A stretch of DNA of 64,000 bases from Brachypterus glaber (GCA_958510825.1 OY294051.1:1736001-1800000); one strand, 5' to 3'. Shown: positions 34,201 through 44,929, numbered from the stretch's first letter. Numbers and translations are program-made. Notes: generated by a model from the letters alone, not told the origin.

Positions 34201-37200
34201 GGCAGTGAACTGTTTTTCAGTCCCCAAGAACCCGGGCATCAAAAAATCAAACAAACTCCATAACTCGAGAACGTTATTCTGTATCGGCGTTCCGCTCAAA
34301 ATGATCCTATGATTGGCCACCAAATTTTTAATCGCAATCGAGGTCCTGGTTTTTCCATTTTTAATTATATGACCTTCGTCCAAAATTATATAGTTCCATT
34401 TTATATTTGAAAAAAATTGTATGTCTTTTCTAATGATGTCATATGAAGCAACAATTAAGTTATATTTTCTAAACCGAGCCCTTAACTTTTCTCTTTCTGT
34501 GGGAGATCCGTTGTACTGTAACGGTTTTAGGTATTTTTGGGATAAAAATTTTTCAACTTCGTAGACCCAGTGGCCGGTTAAAGTTGGGGGGCAGACTACC
34601 AGAGAAGGTAGGGGGGCGCAGTCTGGGGACCTGGTTTCTTTGTATTTTTGGTCTCTGTAATACTGATCTCCGGCTAAAATAAAAATTAAATTACTTAAAA
34701 AAAATCAAAAAATATAATACTAAAAAAACTAAAATTAAAACATTCAAGTTTTTCAAAAAAAAAATTCAAAAAATTAGGTCTGAGTTCATTAATTTATTTT
34801 TATTTGGAAAACGAAAAAAAAAAAAATTAAAAATAAAAATTTTCAGATTTTTTTTTTTCAAAAAAAGTTTCTTTTTTGAAAAACGAAAAAAAAAATAAAA
34901 AATAATGTTTTCCTCATTTTCCGCCATGCCTCAACCCGACTTTTTACCAAAAACAATCCCAGCTTAGAACTTTGGATAAGCAACCCATGGTCCAAATTTG
35001 AAGTCTTTAGCTCAAAGCGTTCTCGAGTTATCGTGTTCAGATAGACAGAATATTTTTTTGACGGAAATCATCTTTCGATTTTTATTAAAAACAATCCCAG
35101 CCTAGAACTGTAGACAAGGAAACTTTGATCCAAATTTGAAGTCGTTAGCTCGAAGCGTTCTCAAGTTATCGTCGTCACAAATTTCCCGGACAGACAGATG
35201 GACGGACAGACAACGTTTTTTTGACGGAAATCATGTTTACTGGATATAAAACGTCGAGAAACGTAAAAAAGTATTCACGACTCGTGCGTAAATAGCTTTT
35301 TACTCACCTAAAATACAAATACTCTGCAATGTTTTTCCCAGTCCCATATCGTCACACAAAATCCCATGCAACTTATATTTATTTAAAAACGCCAACCAGT
35401 TAACACCCGCCTGCTGATAACTCCTTAACTCCGCAGCTATCGGCACGGGAACCGCATAATCCGGAATGGAGTTAGGAGTTAGTAACTGTTGCAAAAACTC
35501 CCGTTCCTTTTCCCGCTTTTCATTCAAAACACTCCCCTTCAAAGCTGGAGGTTCTGGAACGCCGCCATCTAGCGGCATTAATTGCACTAAAGTTGCAAAA
35601 CTGTGGGTACCCATCAATCTAACATGGATATTTTGATCCGACATTCTACCCAGTAAAGGTACCACCAAAAGTACCACAAAAGGTATAATATCGAACTGTA
35701 GGGCCTCTACTATGCAAGCTATAGCTTCTACAGCCCCTAGACGGTCAATCTCGCAGTCCGTAGCCCCTAGTTTCGGTAGTACATGGCTAACTATCATTTC
35801 TAGTACTTTTACGGAATTAAGCTTCGAAAAAGCAGCTAAACATCTCGCCGATAGATGGCGTATGGCACTGTAAGGATGAGATAGTACTAAACAGAGTCTA
35901 GATAAGGTCTTGTTTATAATATCTGGTAATAAAGACGCATGTAGACTAGTACTAGTGACTTCTAGTACCTGCAAAGCCCATAAAAGCTGTTCAGCTTCGT
36001 CATCTTTATTTAAAAACTCTTCCGGTATAAAATTTGAAGGGTTAATGGTCTCTACGATTTGCCCTACCATTATATTCCACAATTTGGGTAGTTGTGATGG
36101 TAAATTTACTCCAAAATACTGTGTTATTTCTTTTAGAGCGAATGTGGCGCCTCTACGTTGAACCCTATTGAGTTTTTGAGTTTCGTCTTCCTCGCGAAAT
36201 AGCTCCTCTAAAGGTATGTCCGTTGCTGGAGGTCTCCCGGGACCTCTACCACAACTATTTGACCTTTTGAAGGCTGCTTTTTCGGCGTTACGTTGTTGGT
36301 TATTAAGCGTTACTATCGAGTTGTAGTTCGAATATAATTCGTTATGGAAATTAGCCATAGTCAATGTACTACCACTAACGGTTATATTTTTCTTTATCAC
36401 GGGTGTAAATTCATAATCTGACCGTAAAAATGTGCACAGATTTACCAAAATTTTGTCGTTTGGGCAGGGGGTACGATCCCTACATTGATCTAAAAGGTGG
36501 GCTAAATGTTTGGCAGTTATTTTTTGGAGGTTTTCGTCGTTTTCGCGGCGAATCGACTCCATTAAAGGTTTTATGACTGGGGTGAGTTTTTCAGGAAGAC
36601 TTTTGAACATTACTATGGCACCAGATAGAGCAGCTGAAAAAAAGTATTCCATTAAATATTAAACAAAAAAACAATACCAAATTACTTCAAATCCCAAAAA
36701 CTACGTAGAATAGTTATTTATGGTACTAGTGGGTAAAGTAAGATATTGCCCATGAGAAAATTAACCTGAGTTGTCAGCCAAGCAGGTTAATTTTCGAGAG
36801 GGCAATATCGGTTTACCCATGAGTGCCATACAAGGTTTTATCCAATAAATAGCTCAGGAATTCATATTTTTATTAAAAATTTTAATGACATTTACAAGAA
36901 AATAATTTGACAAGTGACAGTTGAGTGGGTAAAATAAATAATTATCCACTCAATAAAGTAAAAGCCACGCGGGGGTTATTATTAAGTTTATCTATTTAAA
37001 ATAAAGCTGGTAATTGTCTTATTATCTGTATGTATTGGATAAAAGTATTTTTCTACTACCGAATTAAGTGCTAGCTTACATATTATCTATCGTCAAGGTC
37101 AGTGAACTCATTTATTATTGACCATTGTTAAGCATTATTTATTGACGACGCTCAATAATAAAAAAGTTTTAGGACAACTACTATTTTTTTTTACTTATTT

Positions 37201-39545
37201 GTCAAACTGACAGATGTCAAAATATTTTTTTACTTTTTTTAACTCTTATTGGTAGTTACTCGACTCCGTCTCAGCAAAAAAAAAATCAGTCTTGAACAAT
37301 AAAGACTTAGTTCGCATACTAGGTGCATAATATACCATTAATAAATTTTTTTAATGGGGTGTGGGGTAATTTTTTTGATTTTTTAAAACGTTTAAGATCG
37401 TATTGCCTTTAAAAAATGTATATAAATACCCCTTAAACTACTTTTTTGTTATTTTTAGGTAAAATTTGAGGTAATTTGGTCATATTTCGTTTATTTTTTC
37501 AATACTTAAGAGCTTTTAAAATAACACATAAATTACTTCAAACCCCCTTGATCAATTGAATACGTAGAAAATATTTATATATGAATTCGGTATTTTTTCG
37601 TATATTAGTATTTAAATCTCCATACCAAAAAGTCGCTAGAATACATCGTACATAGGTTTTATTTTTACAAAAAAAAAAAGAAAAAATAACGAAAAAAAAA
37701 AAGAAAAAACAAATTAAAAAAACTACTTTTTAAATAATGAAATATATATTTTTTAACTTACCTAAAGTACTAACGCTCAGCTTCAACTGGTCACAACTCG
37801 TCTGCGAAACAGACCCCTGTATACTCCTCCTCCTTTCCTCCAAACTTTCGAAAATCTTCCCCTTCAATTTCGATTTGACTAGTATATCTTGAGTTCCAGA
37901 TCCCGTCAACTCTTGTATATGTTGAAGAGTAAAAACATTATTATCATTTTCCAGGTTTATAGGAACCTTGTAGTGTTTTAACATTGCGATAAAATCCCTG
38001 GTTTCTTGTGCCAACCTAGTAAAACTAACCGCTATTTCATCAAAGTAGATACACTCGCTTAAACAGTGGTTAAGTCTGTTTTTGAGGTTAACTGGACATT
38101 CCGTGACGGTTTTATCGAGCCCCGCCCATTCGGATATAACTAGACCAATCATGGTGCGTTGTAGAGCAGATTTTGACTGGGTATAACCTAAAAGTACTTT
38201 TTCGTAACATTCCAAGGGTCTTTCAAGATCGGCGGTATATTCCACCCCCGGTGCTGGTTGAATAATGTAACAGGAAAGAAGACCTAACATTCTAGCTGTC
38301 ATACATCGTACTTGAATAGCGTTGCTTTCCCTAACTAGCAAAGGAGTGGTTTCTGAACCTCCTATGTACCATTTCGGCGGTACTACCGTGTGATCAAAAC
38401 CCTGAAGTCCATCTATACTGTTTTTCTTTTTGTGAGTTTTAGAAAATATCAAATAACTGTGGTCTAAAGGGCTGCGGGTGGGGTGCATGGATAGAAATAA
38501 CCATATGGTTATAAAGGGACATGAAGCGTGTAAAAGTTCGACCAGTCCTGAATTTTTGATTAGTTGGTTCCAGACGGTTTCTGCGTATTCTCGGACCTCG
38601 CTGATTGGTTCTACTAGGACTCTTTGGTAGATGTGGCGTAAGGCATCCTGAAATTAAGGATGAAAATTTTAAATTGATACTATTATAGTTGGTGTCACAT
38701 TTATAGTAGAATGTTTACATTTAAAACAGATTAATCTGAGAGAGAGACGTAATTAAATTTTATTATATTAAATACGTATTTATCTTACAGAGCTCGATGC
38801 ACAGAACACAAATAAAACAAATTAAAGCCGGTCCAGTAAATATTTATTGCTACAAATGCCTTGTGGGTGTGGCTAAATCTTTTGTGAAATATGATTGGAT
38901 AGGGTCGAACGTTAACTGGCTAGAATCAGTCCACGTGGACTGGATAAAAATACATTAGTTTAAATCATGCAAGGTCCCGACTATGCCATATAAAAATAAT
39001 CGCTGTTAAAAAATCATAGCAAAAAAAAACAAAGAAATCAAAAATCTTTAGAAAATAGTTAGCAGTATTTAAAAACTATCAAAAAAACGTCAGCAGTCAT
39101 TGTAAATCTTTAACAATCTTTAATATTAATAATTTTTTCGGTAAAAATTAGTTTTATAAAAAAAATCTCACCTGCAACAACTGCGCGTCCCACAATATCT
39201 CCCCCTCCCCACTTTTTCTCTCCGTCAGCGTCCTCATCGTTTGCAACGTTGCCGTCCTCACCGAACTCGCACTGTGGCTCAAAAACGGCCACAACCTCGG
39301 CACCACCTCGTTCAGCGGCTGCGGCGGCAACAGTGTCTGCGCCGCGGGCAGGCTCAAAATGGCCGCCAACAGGCCCATGAAGCTGTTACAAGCTGCGGCT
39401 AGCTCGTCCTGTTCGTGCAGAAGGTCCCATAATTTTGTCACTACCAATGGGACGCTGTGTGGGACTAGTTGGGTCAGTTTTTGGGCGACTGGTATTAGGG
39501 AGGAAGCGGCAACTGCGCTTACGTCGTCCACATTGTCGGACAACC
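28236..39545 (-). CDS. BTAF1: TBP-associated Snf2-family ATPase BTAF1/Mot1, C-terminal ~1400 codons
   Basis: Nuclear ATPase that strips TATA-binding protein from DNA. Nine exons join without phase error: 39545-39172, 38647-37762, 36633-35308, 34673-34190, 32879-32645, 32063-31852, 30288-30076, 29359-29138, 28485-28236 (stop TAA 28238-28236). The first three encode HEAT-repeat sequence ([39 protein letters not shown] at the end). ATPase motifs follow in order: Walker [27 protein letters not shown] box, [64 protein letters not shown]-terminus TVISGENSQ...[10 protein letters not shown] is BTAF1-specific. Human BTAF1 has 1849 residues, so roughly 400 N-terminal residues are missing; their exons are not seen up to 64000. 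The upstream exon starts 12 bp from an N gap. Introns are filled with repeats. Confidence 0.95.
28690..28995 (+). repeat. family B repeat in last BTAF1 intron
   Basis: TTTTTACCCCATTTTACCC, CGTTCTTGAGTTATCGTGGT, CCCGGATAGACAGACAGACC and AATGCAAGACTTTTCTCGAG mark a diverged copy. Confidence 0.6.
29395..30060. repeat. GGAAATCATCAAA-rich intronic array
   Basis: More than a dozen imperfect units of TTGGAAATCATCAAATT fill this BTAF1 intron. A similar array lies at 59450-59740, with milder versions in other BTAF1 introns. Confidence 0.65.
30330..31250. other. long BTAF1 intron, unclassified part
   Basis: No exon or ORF recognised; AT-rich with no clear termini. Part of the 1563-bp intron 30289-31851. 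Confidence 0.5.
31252..31387. repeat. foldback with 26-bp internal tandem repeat, intronic
   Basis: AAGTACTAGTTTCATAACATG pairs loosely with GTGTTATGAAACGAGTGCTTT. Inside, GTACAAGTTTAGAAAACGTG followed by CCGCTT occurs twice in tandem (31279-31330). Confidence 0.7.
32106..32644 (+). mobile_element. family A element forming most of a BTAF1 intron
   Basis: AACTAGATGAAACGTTACAA at the left, then the complete family A interior down to GGAGTTAGAGAGTTTAC at 32644, where the match to copies 1 and 2 stops. Base 32645 is the last base of the BTAF1 exon, so on the gene strand the element reads GTAAACTCTCTAACTCC from the first intron base and supplies the GT donor. It makes up ~539 of the intron's 581 bp. 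The usual ~220-bp right end (CAGACAGAC...GTGCCGATGTA) is missing. Confidence 0.85.
32960..33490. other. BTAF1 intron, AT-rich part
   Basis: No exon recognised; short AAATCTTTAAAA-type low-complexity sequence. Confidence 0.45.
33500..33765. repeat. 119-121-bp tandem repeat in BTAF1 intron
   Basis: Units begin ACCCCTATATACCAATTTTC at 33501, 33620 and 33741 (third incomplete) and carry TTAACCCCCTCACCCCCCTG. Overlapping minus-strand ORFs here are products of the repeat. Confidence 0.8.
33790..34060 (+). repeat. family B repeat in BTAF1 intron
   Basis: CCCCTTACCCCACCCC, GCGTTCTTAAGTTATCGCAG, CCCGGACAGAACGATC and ATAAAACGTCACAAGACTC match family B. Confidence 0.6.
34800..35275 (+). repeat. two family B repeat segments in BTAF1 intron
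   Basis: GAACTTTGGATAAGCAACCC with CGTTCTCGAGTTATCGTG, then again AGAACTGTAGACAAGG with CGTTCTCAAGTTATCGTC, CCCGGACAGACAGATGGACG and AAAACGTCGAGAAACGT. The second is a partial duplication of the first. Confidence 0.6.
36708..37050 (-). repeat. family M repeat, copy in BTAF1 intron
   Basis: Full-length minus-strand copy, from AATAGTTATTTATGGTACTA to TATGTATTGGATAAAAGTAT; the hairpin loop is shortened (TGAGTTGTCAGCC). Confidence 0.85.
37120..37340. repeat. repeat shared with 48780-49030
   Basis: ACTTAGTTCGCATACTAGGT then GCATAATATACC resembles ACTAGGTTCGTGTACTCGGT then GCGTAATATGC near 48986. Boundaries unclear. Confidence 0.35.
38660..39170. other. BTAF1 intron without recognised element
   Basis: AT-rich; no exon, ORF or clear repeat. 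Confidence 0.45.
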
Positions 39546-39556
39546 CTGCAAATACA

Positions 39557-39756
39557 NNNNNNNNNNNNNNNNNNNNNNNNNNNNNNNNNNNNNNNNNNNN
39601 NNNNNNNNNNNNNNNNNNNNNNNNNNNNNNNNNNNNNNNNNNNNNNNNNNNNNNNNNNNNNNNNNNNNNNNNNNNNNNNNNNNNNNNNNNNNNNNNNNNN
39701 NNNNNNNNNNNNNNNNNNNNNNNNNNNNNNNNNNNNNNNNNNNNNNNNNNNNNNNN
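39557..39756. other. assembly gap of exactly 200 N
   Basis: A round-numbered run of N joins the BTAF1 intron to the retrotransposon 3' LTR. About 10 bp of the LTR end (TGTTATGGGC in the other LTR) is missing at its edge. Confidence 0.99.
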
Positions 39757-39993
39757 TTTTTTAATTAAAATAAAAGCGGATGACTTCGGATTAATACTTT
39801 ATATTAGAAACTGGTTCACATTTACAATACAAGACGTTACGTTACATTTTACGACGATGGACAGGACAAAAGTGGCAGAATATGTCGCGGGCCTTCTCCC
39901 ATAACCGTACTTTTCTTTTATACCGGAAGTATATCATTGTTACCAACTAAAATGTTGGCGCGAATATTTAAAATTTTATTTTGAATGCTAACA
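39757..39993 (-). repeat. 3' LTR (10 bp lost at gap)
   Basis: Identical over 237 bp to 44682-44918. Contains TATAAAA (39917-39923 on the complement) and ends TGTTAGCATTC in element orientation. Confidence 0.93.
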
Positions 39994-40637
39994 GTTCGGC
40001 CATTCTGACACTTGTGATTGTCCTCAATCGTAATAATATAAAATAGTAATATAAAAGTTATTAAACTTATACATAAAAGTATGTAAAATATAAAATTATA
40101 CCTAAACTACTGATATTTAATAATAATAGTAATGCTGAATTTAAAATACAAAATGAGAATAAAATTAATAATTAAAATTTGTACCTAAATTATATATAAC
40201 ATTGGAAATATTTCCAAAATACTGTTTTTTTTTTTAAACTTTTGTCCTATTGCCTTTATCCGAAAATTTTTGAATACAAAAATACAAATATACAAAAATA
40301 CAAATATACAAAAATACAAATATACAAAAATACATTTACTTGAAGTCAGCCTTTAAAATGAAAAATACCTAAAATATTGAGTACTGACTGTATTATTAAA
40401 TTGAAAATTTACATTAAATTAAATTTTTTTTTTTTATGAATTTATAAAATTAATTACTGTTTATCAGCGAGAATTTAAATCGAAATTATATAATTTTCCA
40501 TGAAAGTTATTAATAGGACTATACCAAGACAATATATTAAATTTTAAGACTAAATTGGATCTTAGGCAATAGTAAACTGTTTTTATTAAGAAAAATTTAA
40601 AGTTCTAACTAACATCAAAGCACACAGCATGGAAAAC
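39994..40637 (-). other. retrotransposon 3' untranslated region
   Basis: AT-rich, no ORF, no env. Contains a short 16-bp tandem repeat (ATACAAAAATACAAAT, about four units, 40274-40335). Confidence 0.7.
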
Positions 40638-41327
40638 TTAAAGCTTGAGCCACGGTTTCATACGAGAGGCAGATGCAACACCCTCATATGGCATTTGACT
40701 AATTTGAAACCCATCAATATCACCAATGACATATCTGTCATTGTCCAAAACTTCTTTTACCACATAAGGTCCCCTATACTTAGGAATGAGCTTTTTATTT
40801 ACTCCCGCTGTTACGTCAGTGTTTACGACCATGACGTAATCACCTTTTTTATAATTTTGAGCAGTTTTATGTCTTAAATCATAATATTTTTTCTGTTTTT
40901 CTTGAGACTTAGAGATTCTATCGGCCACATCTGTTCGTACTTTTTCTAGGTCAAGTTTACTTTCAATTTTACTGTTAAGAATTTCTCCCACCCCGTCTTT
41001 AATTTTCGTTTTCTGATAGAGACCAAAGAGCAGTTTTGAAGGACTTTGGCCCGTTGTGCTGTTTACAGTATTATTTAAAACAAACTCTACTTCTGCTAAT
41101 TTTATGTCCCACTTATTTTTATTTTCACATAATTTGGCTAACATGGGGGTGATGCTACGATTTACTATTTCTATTTGCCCATTGGCCCTAGGTGTCCCAG
41201 TCGCTACAAGAACATGTTTTACCCCATATTCTTTGAAAAATATTTTTATTTCCTCACTGGTAAAGCAGGAGCCCCGATCTGATATGACCCGAGTAGGTCT
41301 AGAATATGATCTAAAATAGTCTGTCAA
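40638..41327 (-). pseudogene. retrotransposon integrase, core and C-terminus (frameshifted from gag-pol)
   Basis: Continuation of the pol frame after the frameshift at 41432-41438; the first in-frame ATG is at 41327, but integrase coding continues upstream to the shift. Visible: ISDRG (second catalytic Asp), TGTPRANGQIEIVNR (catalytic Glu), and a C-terminal GPY/F module (KYRGPYVVKEVL). The first catalytic Asp (IHIDHYGPL) lies in the other frame. Ends with TAA at 40638. In an intact element this would be one polyprotein with the upstream ORF. Confidence 0.85.
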
Positions 41328-41415
41328 ATGTTTGACAACTTCTTTTGCTGATGTATCCTTACAAGGATAAAGTCTGACAAATTTAGTGAATGCGTCAATG
41401 ACGCCTAAAATATAT

Positions 41416-44400
41416 TTAAATTGTTTGCCAGTTTTTTTCTAAAGGTCCATAGTGATCTATGTGTATAGTCTCTAATGGAAGGTCTCCCTTAGGAATAGGG
41501 TGTAAAAACCCTTCTTCCTTGCCAGACTTACGGGAATATGTAATACATTTAAGGCAATTTAAAATGTAATTTTTAACTAAATCTTTACTACCAGGGAACC
41601 AATAATTTCTACTTATAACTTCGCAAGTTTTATCTACCCCTATGTGACCCATGTCATCATGACAAGTTTTAATGACCTTTTCGACCATAGATTGTGGAAC
41701 ATAAAATAACAGAACAGAACCTACCTTCCTGTAAACTAAACCCTCCCTAAGCTCATAAAATTTTGATTGTTTTTTCTCTAAATTATCCCTAACTTTACAA
41801 ATTAACGGGTCTCTATCTTGTACGATTGATAAATTTCTCTCAAAGCTATTTTCTTCTAAAATATACACTGAAAAAGCTCGACTTAAACCATCTACGTGAT
41901 TCATTCTAGAAGCAGGTCTGTGTTCTAAAGTGTAATCATAATTTCTCAAAATTAGGGACCACCTTAATATTCGGGGGTTTACTTCTTTCTTTTCTAACGC
42001 TAGTTTTAAACTATTACAGTCTGTGACTATTTTAAAAAAAATACCTGTTAAATAAATTCTAAATCTCTCCAAGGAACATACTATAGCTAAAGTCTCTAAT
42101 TCAAAACTGTGATACTTAGATTCTGTATCTGTAGTTCTTCTACTAAAGTAGAAAACTGGGTGAAACTTGTTATCGGGCTGTCTCTGCAAAAGAATACCTG
42201 CAAGAGCGATTTTACTTGCATCACAATGCAACTGTGTTTCATTATGTGGTGAATAAATGCTTAAGACAGGAGCTTTTGATAACAAGTTTTTTAATTTTTC
42301 AAAAGAAAGAAGTTGTGCTTCCCCAAATATAAAAGATGTGTCTTTTTTCAACAAACTATGTAAAGGACTGGCTATTTCTGCATAACCTTTAATAAATCTT
42401 CTAAAGTACGAACATAAGCCGGTAAAAGCTCTAAGCTCCCTAACTGATTTTGGTATTGGAAAGTTAACTACTGACTCGACATTTTCCTGTGACGGTTTTA
42501 TACCTAAAGCTGATATAGAATATCCAAGATACTTAATTTCTTGCTTAAAAAAACTACATTTATCCAATTTTAAGGTTAACAAATTTTTAACTAAAACTTC
42601 ATAAACTTTTCTCAAAACTATTATGTGACGTTCTATACTTTTAGTGGCTATTAAAATATCGTCCATGTATATAACAATTTCGCCCTCTGACAATTCATAA
42701 ATTAGAGGCTCAAAAGCAAACATAATATAACGCATAAAAATTGCTGGACTATTTTTTAGCCCAAAAGCGACTTTAACATATTCAAATTGGCCAAAATGGG
42801 TAACAAAACTTGTCAAAGGAATAGATTCTTCCTCAATGCCTATATGATAAAATGCATCTCGTAAATCAAGTTTTGTAAACCAACATTTACCCTGTAGTTT
42901 TTCTATTTGGTCATCTATCACAGCTATAGGAAAATTGTCACGAGCAGTGATTTTATTAAGCTCTCGGAAGTCTATACAAAGTCTAGTCTTACCAGGTTTC
43001 CTTAATAAAACTATAGGTGAAGCGTATGGTGACTGGCTCCTTCTAATGATACCCCGCTCAAGAAGGTCTTTGATTATTTTTTCTACCTCCAACTTATCAG
43101 CATAGGACATCCTACGTGGTCGAAAGAAGAATGGACTCTCTGAAGACTTTGTGATGATTTTCATTTTTAAGTTGACAGTCGGTTCTGGTGGTCTTACTGC
43201 CTCCTCGTAAAGCTCTTTGAAGTCTTGAAGCACCATACTGCGTACCTCTGATGGAAGGTTCTTATTCAAATCTAAAGAGAAAGAACTATTAAAATCATAA
43301 TCAATATTTAAAATTTCTCTGACAAAATCATTGTCAGATTCAGACTTACTCCCACTCTCATCATTTTTTTTTACAGTGACATTTTTACCTAAATTAACAT
43401 AAATGGTTTCATTAGAAATAAAATTTCTACCTAACAAACAGTCGTATCTAATGGTGCTATCAGGCACTACATAAAATAATAATTTGATCTCAATATCATT
43501 TATTTTTACTAAACTTTCAAAACAACCTAAAATCTCCAATTTTGTTTTATTAATACCCTCAAAAGACATACTGTTATCGTAATTTTGAAAATCTTTACAT
43601 AAAACACTAACTTTAATCAAACTAATTGGGCTTCCTGAATCAACAATTGCCCTCAATGACTTTTTAACAAATAGAGGTATACTTAACTCAACAGTATAGG
43701 ATGGTATGGGGTTCTCGGCTGGCTGGACCAGATTGGTGGTACTATCAGGACCGGACATCACTCGGCAGTCTTTCCTCTGATGCTGGGTTGAACCACAATT
43801 ATAGCAGGTGCCCCTGGCACGGCGTGGTTTGGGACATGATGCAGAATAGTGGCCAACATCATTACAATTGAAACATCTGACTTGGAGTGGCTGTACAGGT
43901 GGAGCTCTGTACGTACCTCGTTCTGGGGGCCTTGCGATAGGGCCAAACCTTTTAAATCCTTGACTACTGCTGCTGCTGCTGAAGCTGGGGCCTCTCTCGT
44001 TGGCTGGAATCTCATTCATTACAGATAGTAGGTCTCGAAGAGTCTGGAACTGTTTCATTCTTGCTTGACATTGTAATTGTGGGCTGTCAAAACCATCTAT
44101 AACATAGCTTATCATAGCTTCTTCAGAAACATCTACTTTATTGCCCAAAATAACTTTTTCTTGGAAGTATTTGGCAAATGGTTCACCTTTTTTCCATTTT
44201 CTGGCCTCAAATTTATGCATACTATTTACAATATCATCTTTAGTGCTAAACATAACTGTCATTTCGTCTTTAAGTTCTTGAAAACTAAGAGTGGCATATT
44301 CTGGTCTCGAATAAAACCATTCCTTAGCATAACCCCTTAGTCGATCCAAAGTTACTAATAGCATGTCTTCGTTGCTCAACTTATGTGTATTTTTAATTAT

Positions 44401-44598
44401 TTCTAAGCGCTGAAACCATGACCTCGTGTTCTCATTTCCTTCAAACGTGGGCACCAGCAACGTAATTTTTGAAAAATCTATATTTCTAGGCTGCGAAAGT
44501 TGCATAGCCCTAACTGTGACTGCTACAATTTCTTCTAGGCTTACCCTTTCTGGGCCCTGGGGCTGATGCATGCTATCACCCTCGCCAACCATTATCAA
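41416..44598 (-). CDS. retrotransposon gag-pol polyprotein
   Basis: A 1060-codon ORF. Order: Gag-like region (FEGNENTRSWFQRLEIIKN), two CCHC zinc knuckles (CFNCNDVGHYSASC, CYNCGSTQHQRKDC), aspartic protease (IVDSGSP), reverse transcriptase (RLCIDFRELNKIT, KLDLRDAFYHI, IYMDDIL), RNase H (LHCDASKIALAGIL), and the integrase HHCC zinc-binding site (HDDMGH, CLKC). Gag and Pol share one frame with no internal shift. The frame runs out after ...DHYGPLEKNWQTI because an A7 run (41432-41438 on the complement) has one A too many; six As restore the downstream frame. Otherwise no stops, as expected of a very young copy. Could also be a sequencing error in a homopolymer. Confidence 0.93.
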   Translation of the reverse strand: MIMVGEGDSMHQPQGPERVSLEEIVAVTVRAMQLSQPRNIDFSKITLLVPTFEGNENTRSWFQRLEIIKNTHKLSNEDMLLVTLDRLRGYAKEWFYSRPEYATLSFQELKDEMTVMFSTKDDIVNSMHKFEARKWKKGEPFAKYFQEKVILGNKVDVSEEAMISYVIDGFDSPQLQCQARMKQFQTLRDLLSVMNEIPANERGPSFSSSSSSQGFKRFGPIARPPERGTYRAPPVQPLQVRCFNCNDVGHYSASCPKPRRARGTCYNCGSTQHQRKDCRVMSGPDSTTNLVQPAENPIPSYTVELSIPLFVKKSLRAIVDSGSPISLIKVSVLCKDFQNYDNSMSFEGINKTKLEILGCFESLVKINDIEIKLLFYVVPDSTIRYDCLLGRNFISNETIYVNLGKNVTVKKNDESGSKSESDNDFVREILNIDYDFNSSFSLDLNKNLPSEVRSMVLQDFKELYEEAVRPPEPTVNLKMKIITKSSESPFFFRPRRMSYADKLEVEKIIKDLLERGIIRRSQSPYASPIVLLRKPGKTRLCIDFRELNKITARDNFPIAVIDDQIEKLQGKCWFTKLDLRDAFYHIGIEEESIPLTSFVTHFGQFEYVKVAFGLKNSPAIFMRYIMFAFEPLIYELSEGEIVIYMDDILIATKSIERHIIVLRKVYEVLVKNLLTLKLDKCSFFKQEIKYLGYSISALGIKPSQENVESVVNFPIPKSVRELRAFTGLCSYFRRFIKGYAEIASPLHSLLKKDTSFIFGEAQLLSFEKLKNLLSKAPVLSIYSPHNETQLHCDASKIALAGILLQRQPDNKFHPVFYFSRRTTDTESKYHSFELETLAIVCSLERFRIYLTGIFFKIVTDCNSLKLALEKKEVNPRILRWSLILRNYDYTLEHRPASRMNHVDGLSRAFSVYILEENSFERNLSIVQDRDPLICKVRDNLEKKQSKFYELREGLVYRKVGSVLLFYVPQSMVEKVIKTCHDDMGHIGVDKTCEVISRNYWFPGSKDLVKNYILNCLKCITYSRKSGKEEGFLHPIPKGDLPLETIHIDHYGPLEKNWQTI

Positions 44599-44651
44599 TA
44601 AATTCCGAATAAAATTGACAAAATACGACTAACCTGAGGTTTCTCTTGGAT

Positions 44652-44666
44652 GAATCCCACTTCTGA
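44652..44666 (-). other. candidate primer-binding site
   Basis: TCAGAAGTGGGATTC on the element strand, 5 nt after the 5' LTR, is complementary to a tRNA 3' half of the form GAATCCCACTTCTGA. The tRNA identity is not settled (a Leu-type 3' end is my guess). Confidence 0.45.
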
Positions 44667-44671
44667 TAAAC

Positions 44672-44918
44672 TGTTATGGGCTTTTTTAATTAAAATAAAA
44701 GCGGATGACTTCGGATTAATACTTTATATTAGAAACTGGTTCACATTTACAATACAAGACGTTACGTTACATTTTACGACGATGGACAGGACAAAAGTGG
44801 CAGAATATGTCGCGGGCCTTCTCCCATAACCGTACTTTTCTTTTATACCGGAAGTATATCATTGTTACCAACTAAAATGTTGGCGCGAATATTTAAAATT
44901 TTATTTTGAATGCTAACA
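44672..44918 (-). repeat. 5' LTR, 247 bp
   Basis: TGTTAGCATTC...ATAACA. TATAAAA at 44847-44841 is the likely promoter box. Confidence 0.93.
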
Positions 44919-44929
44919 TAGGGGAATTA

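Larger units (their letters stand above)
39757..44918 (-). mobile_element. Ty3/gypsy LTR retrotransposon
   Basis: Minus-strand element: 5' LTR 44918-44672, gag-pol from 44598, integrase to 40638, AT-rich 3' region, 3' LTR 39993-39757 (cut by the gap). The order protease-RT-RNase H-integrase places it in Ty3/gypsy. LTRs are TGTTAG...ATAACA, 247 bp. The LTRs read identical over the shared 237 bp, so insertion is recent. No envelope ORF. It lies in the same orientation as BTAF1 and just upstream of its first visible exon, so it is probably inside a BTAF1 intron unless the gap hides a misjoin. The left-hand target duplication is lost in the gap. Confidence 0.93.

Noticed and set aside
39359..39904. 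Plus-strand ORFs running through the N gap
   Set aside because: Opposite strand to the BTAF1 exon and the LTR; reading through Ns is meaningless.
41416..41450. Programmed frameshift between RNase H/integrase halves of pol
   Set aside because: The shift falls in the middle of the integrase core, where no family uses recoding; a one-base indel or sequencing error in A7 is simpler.
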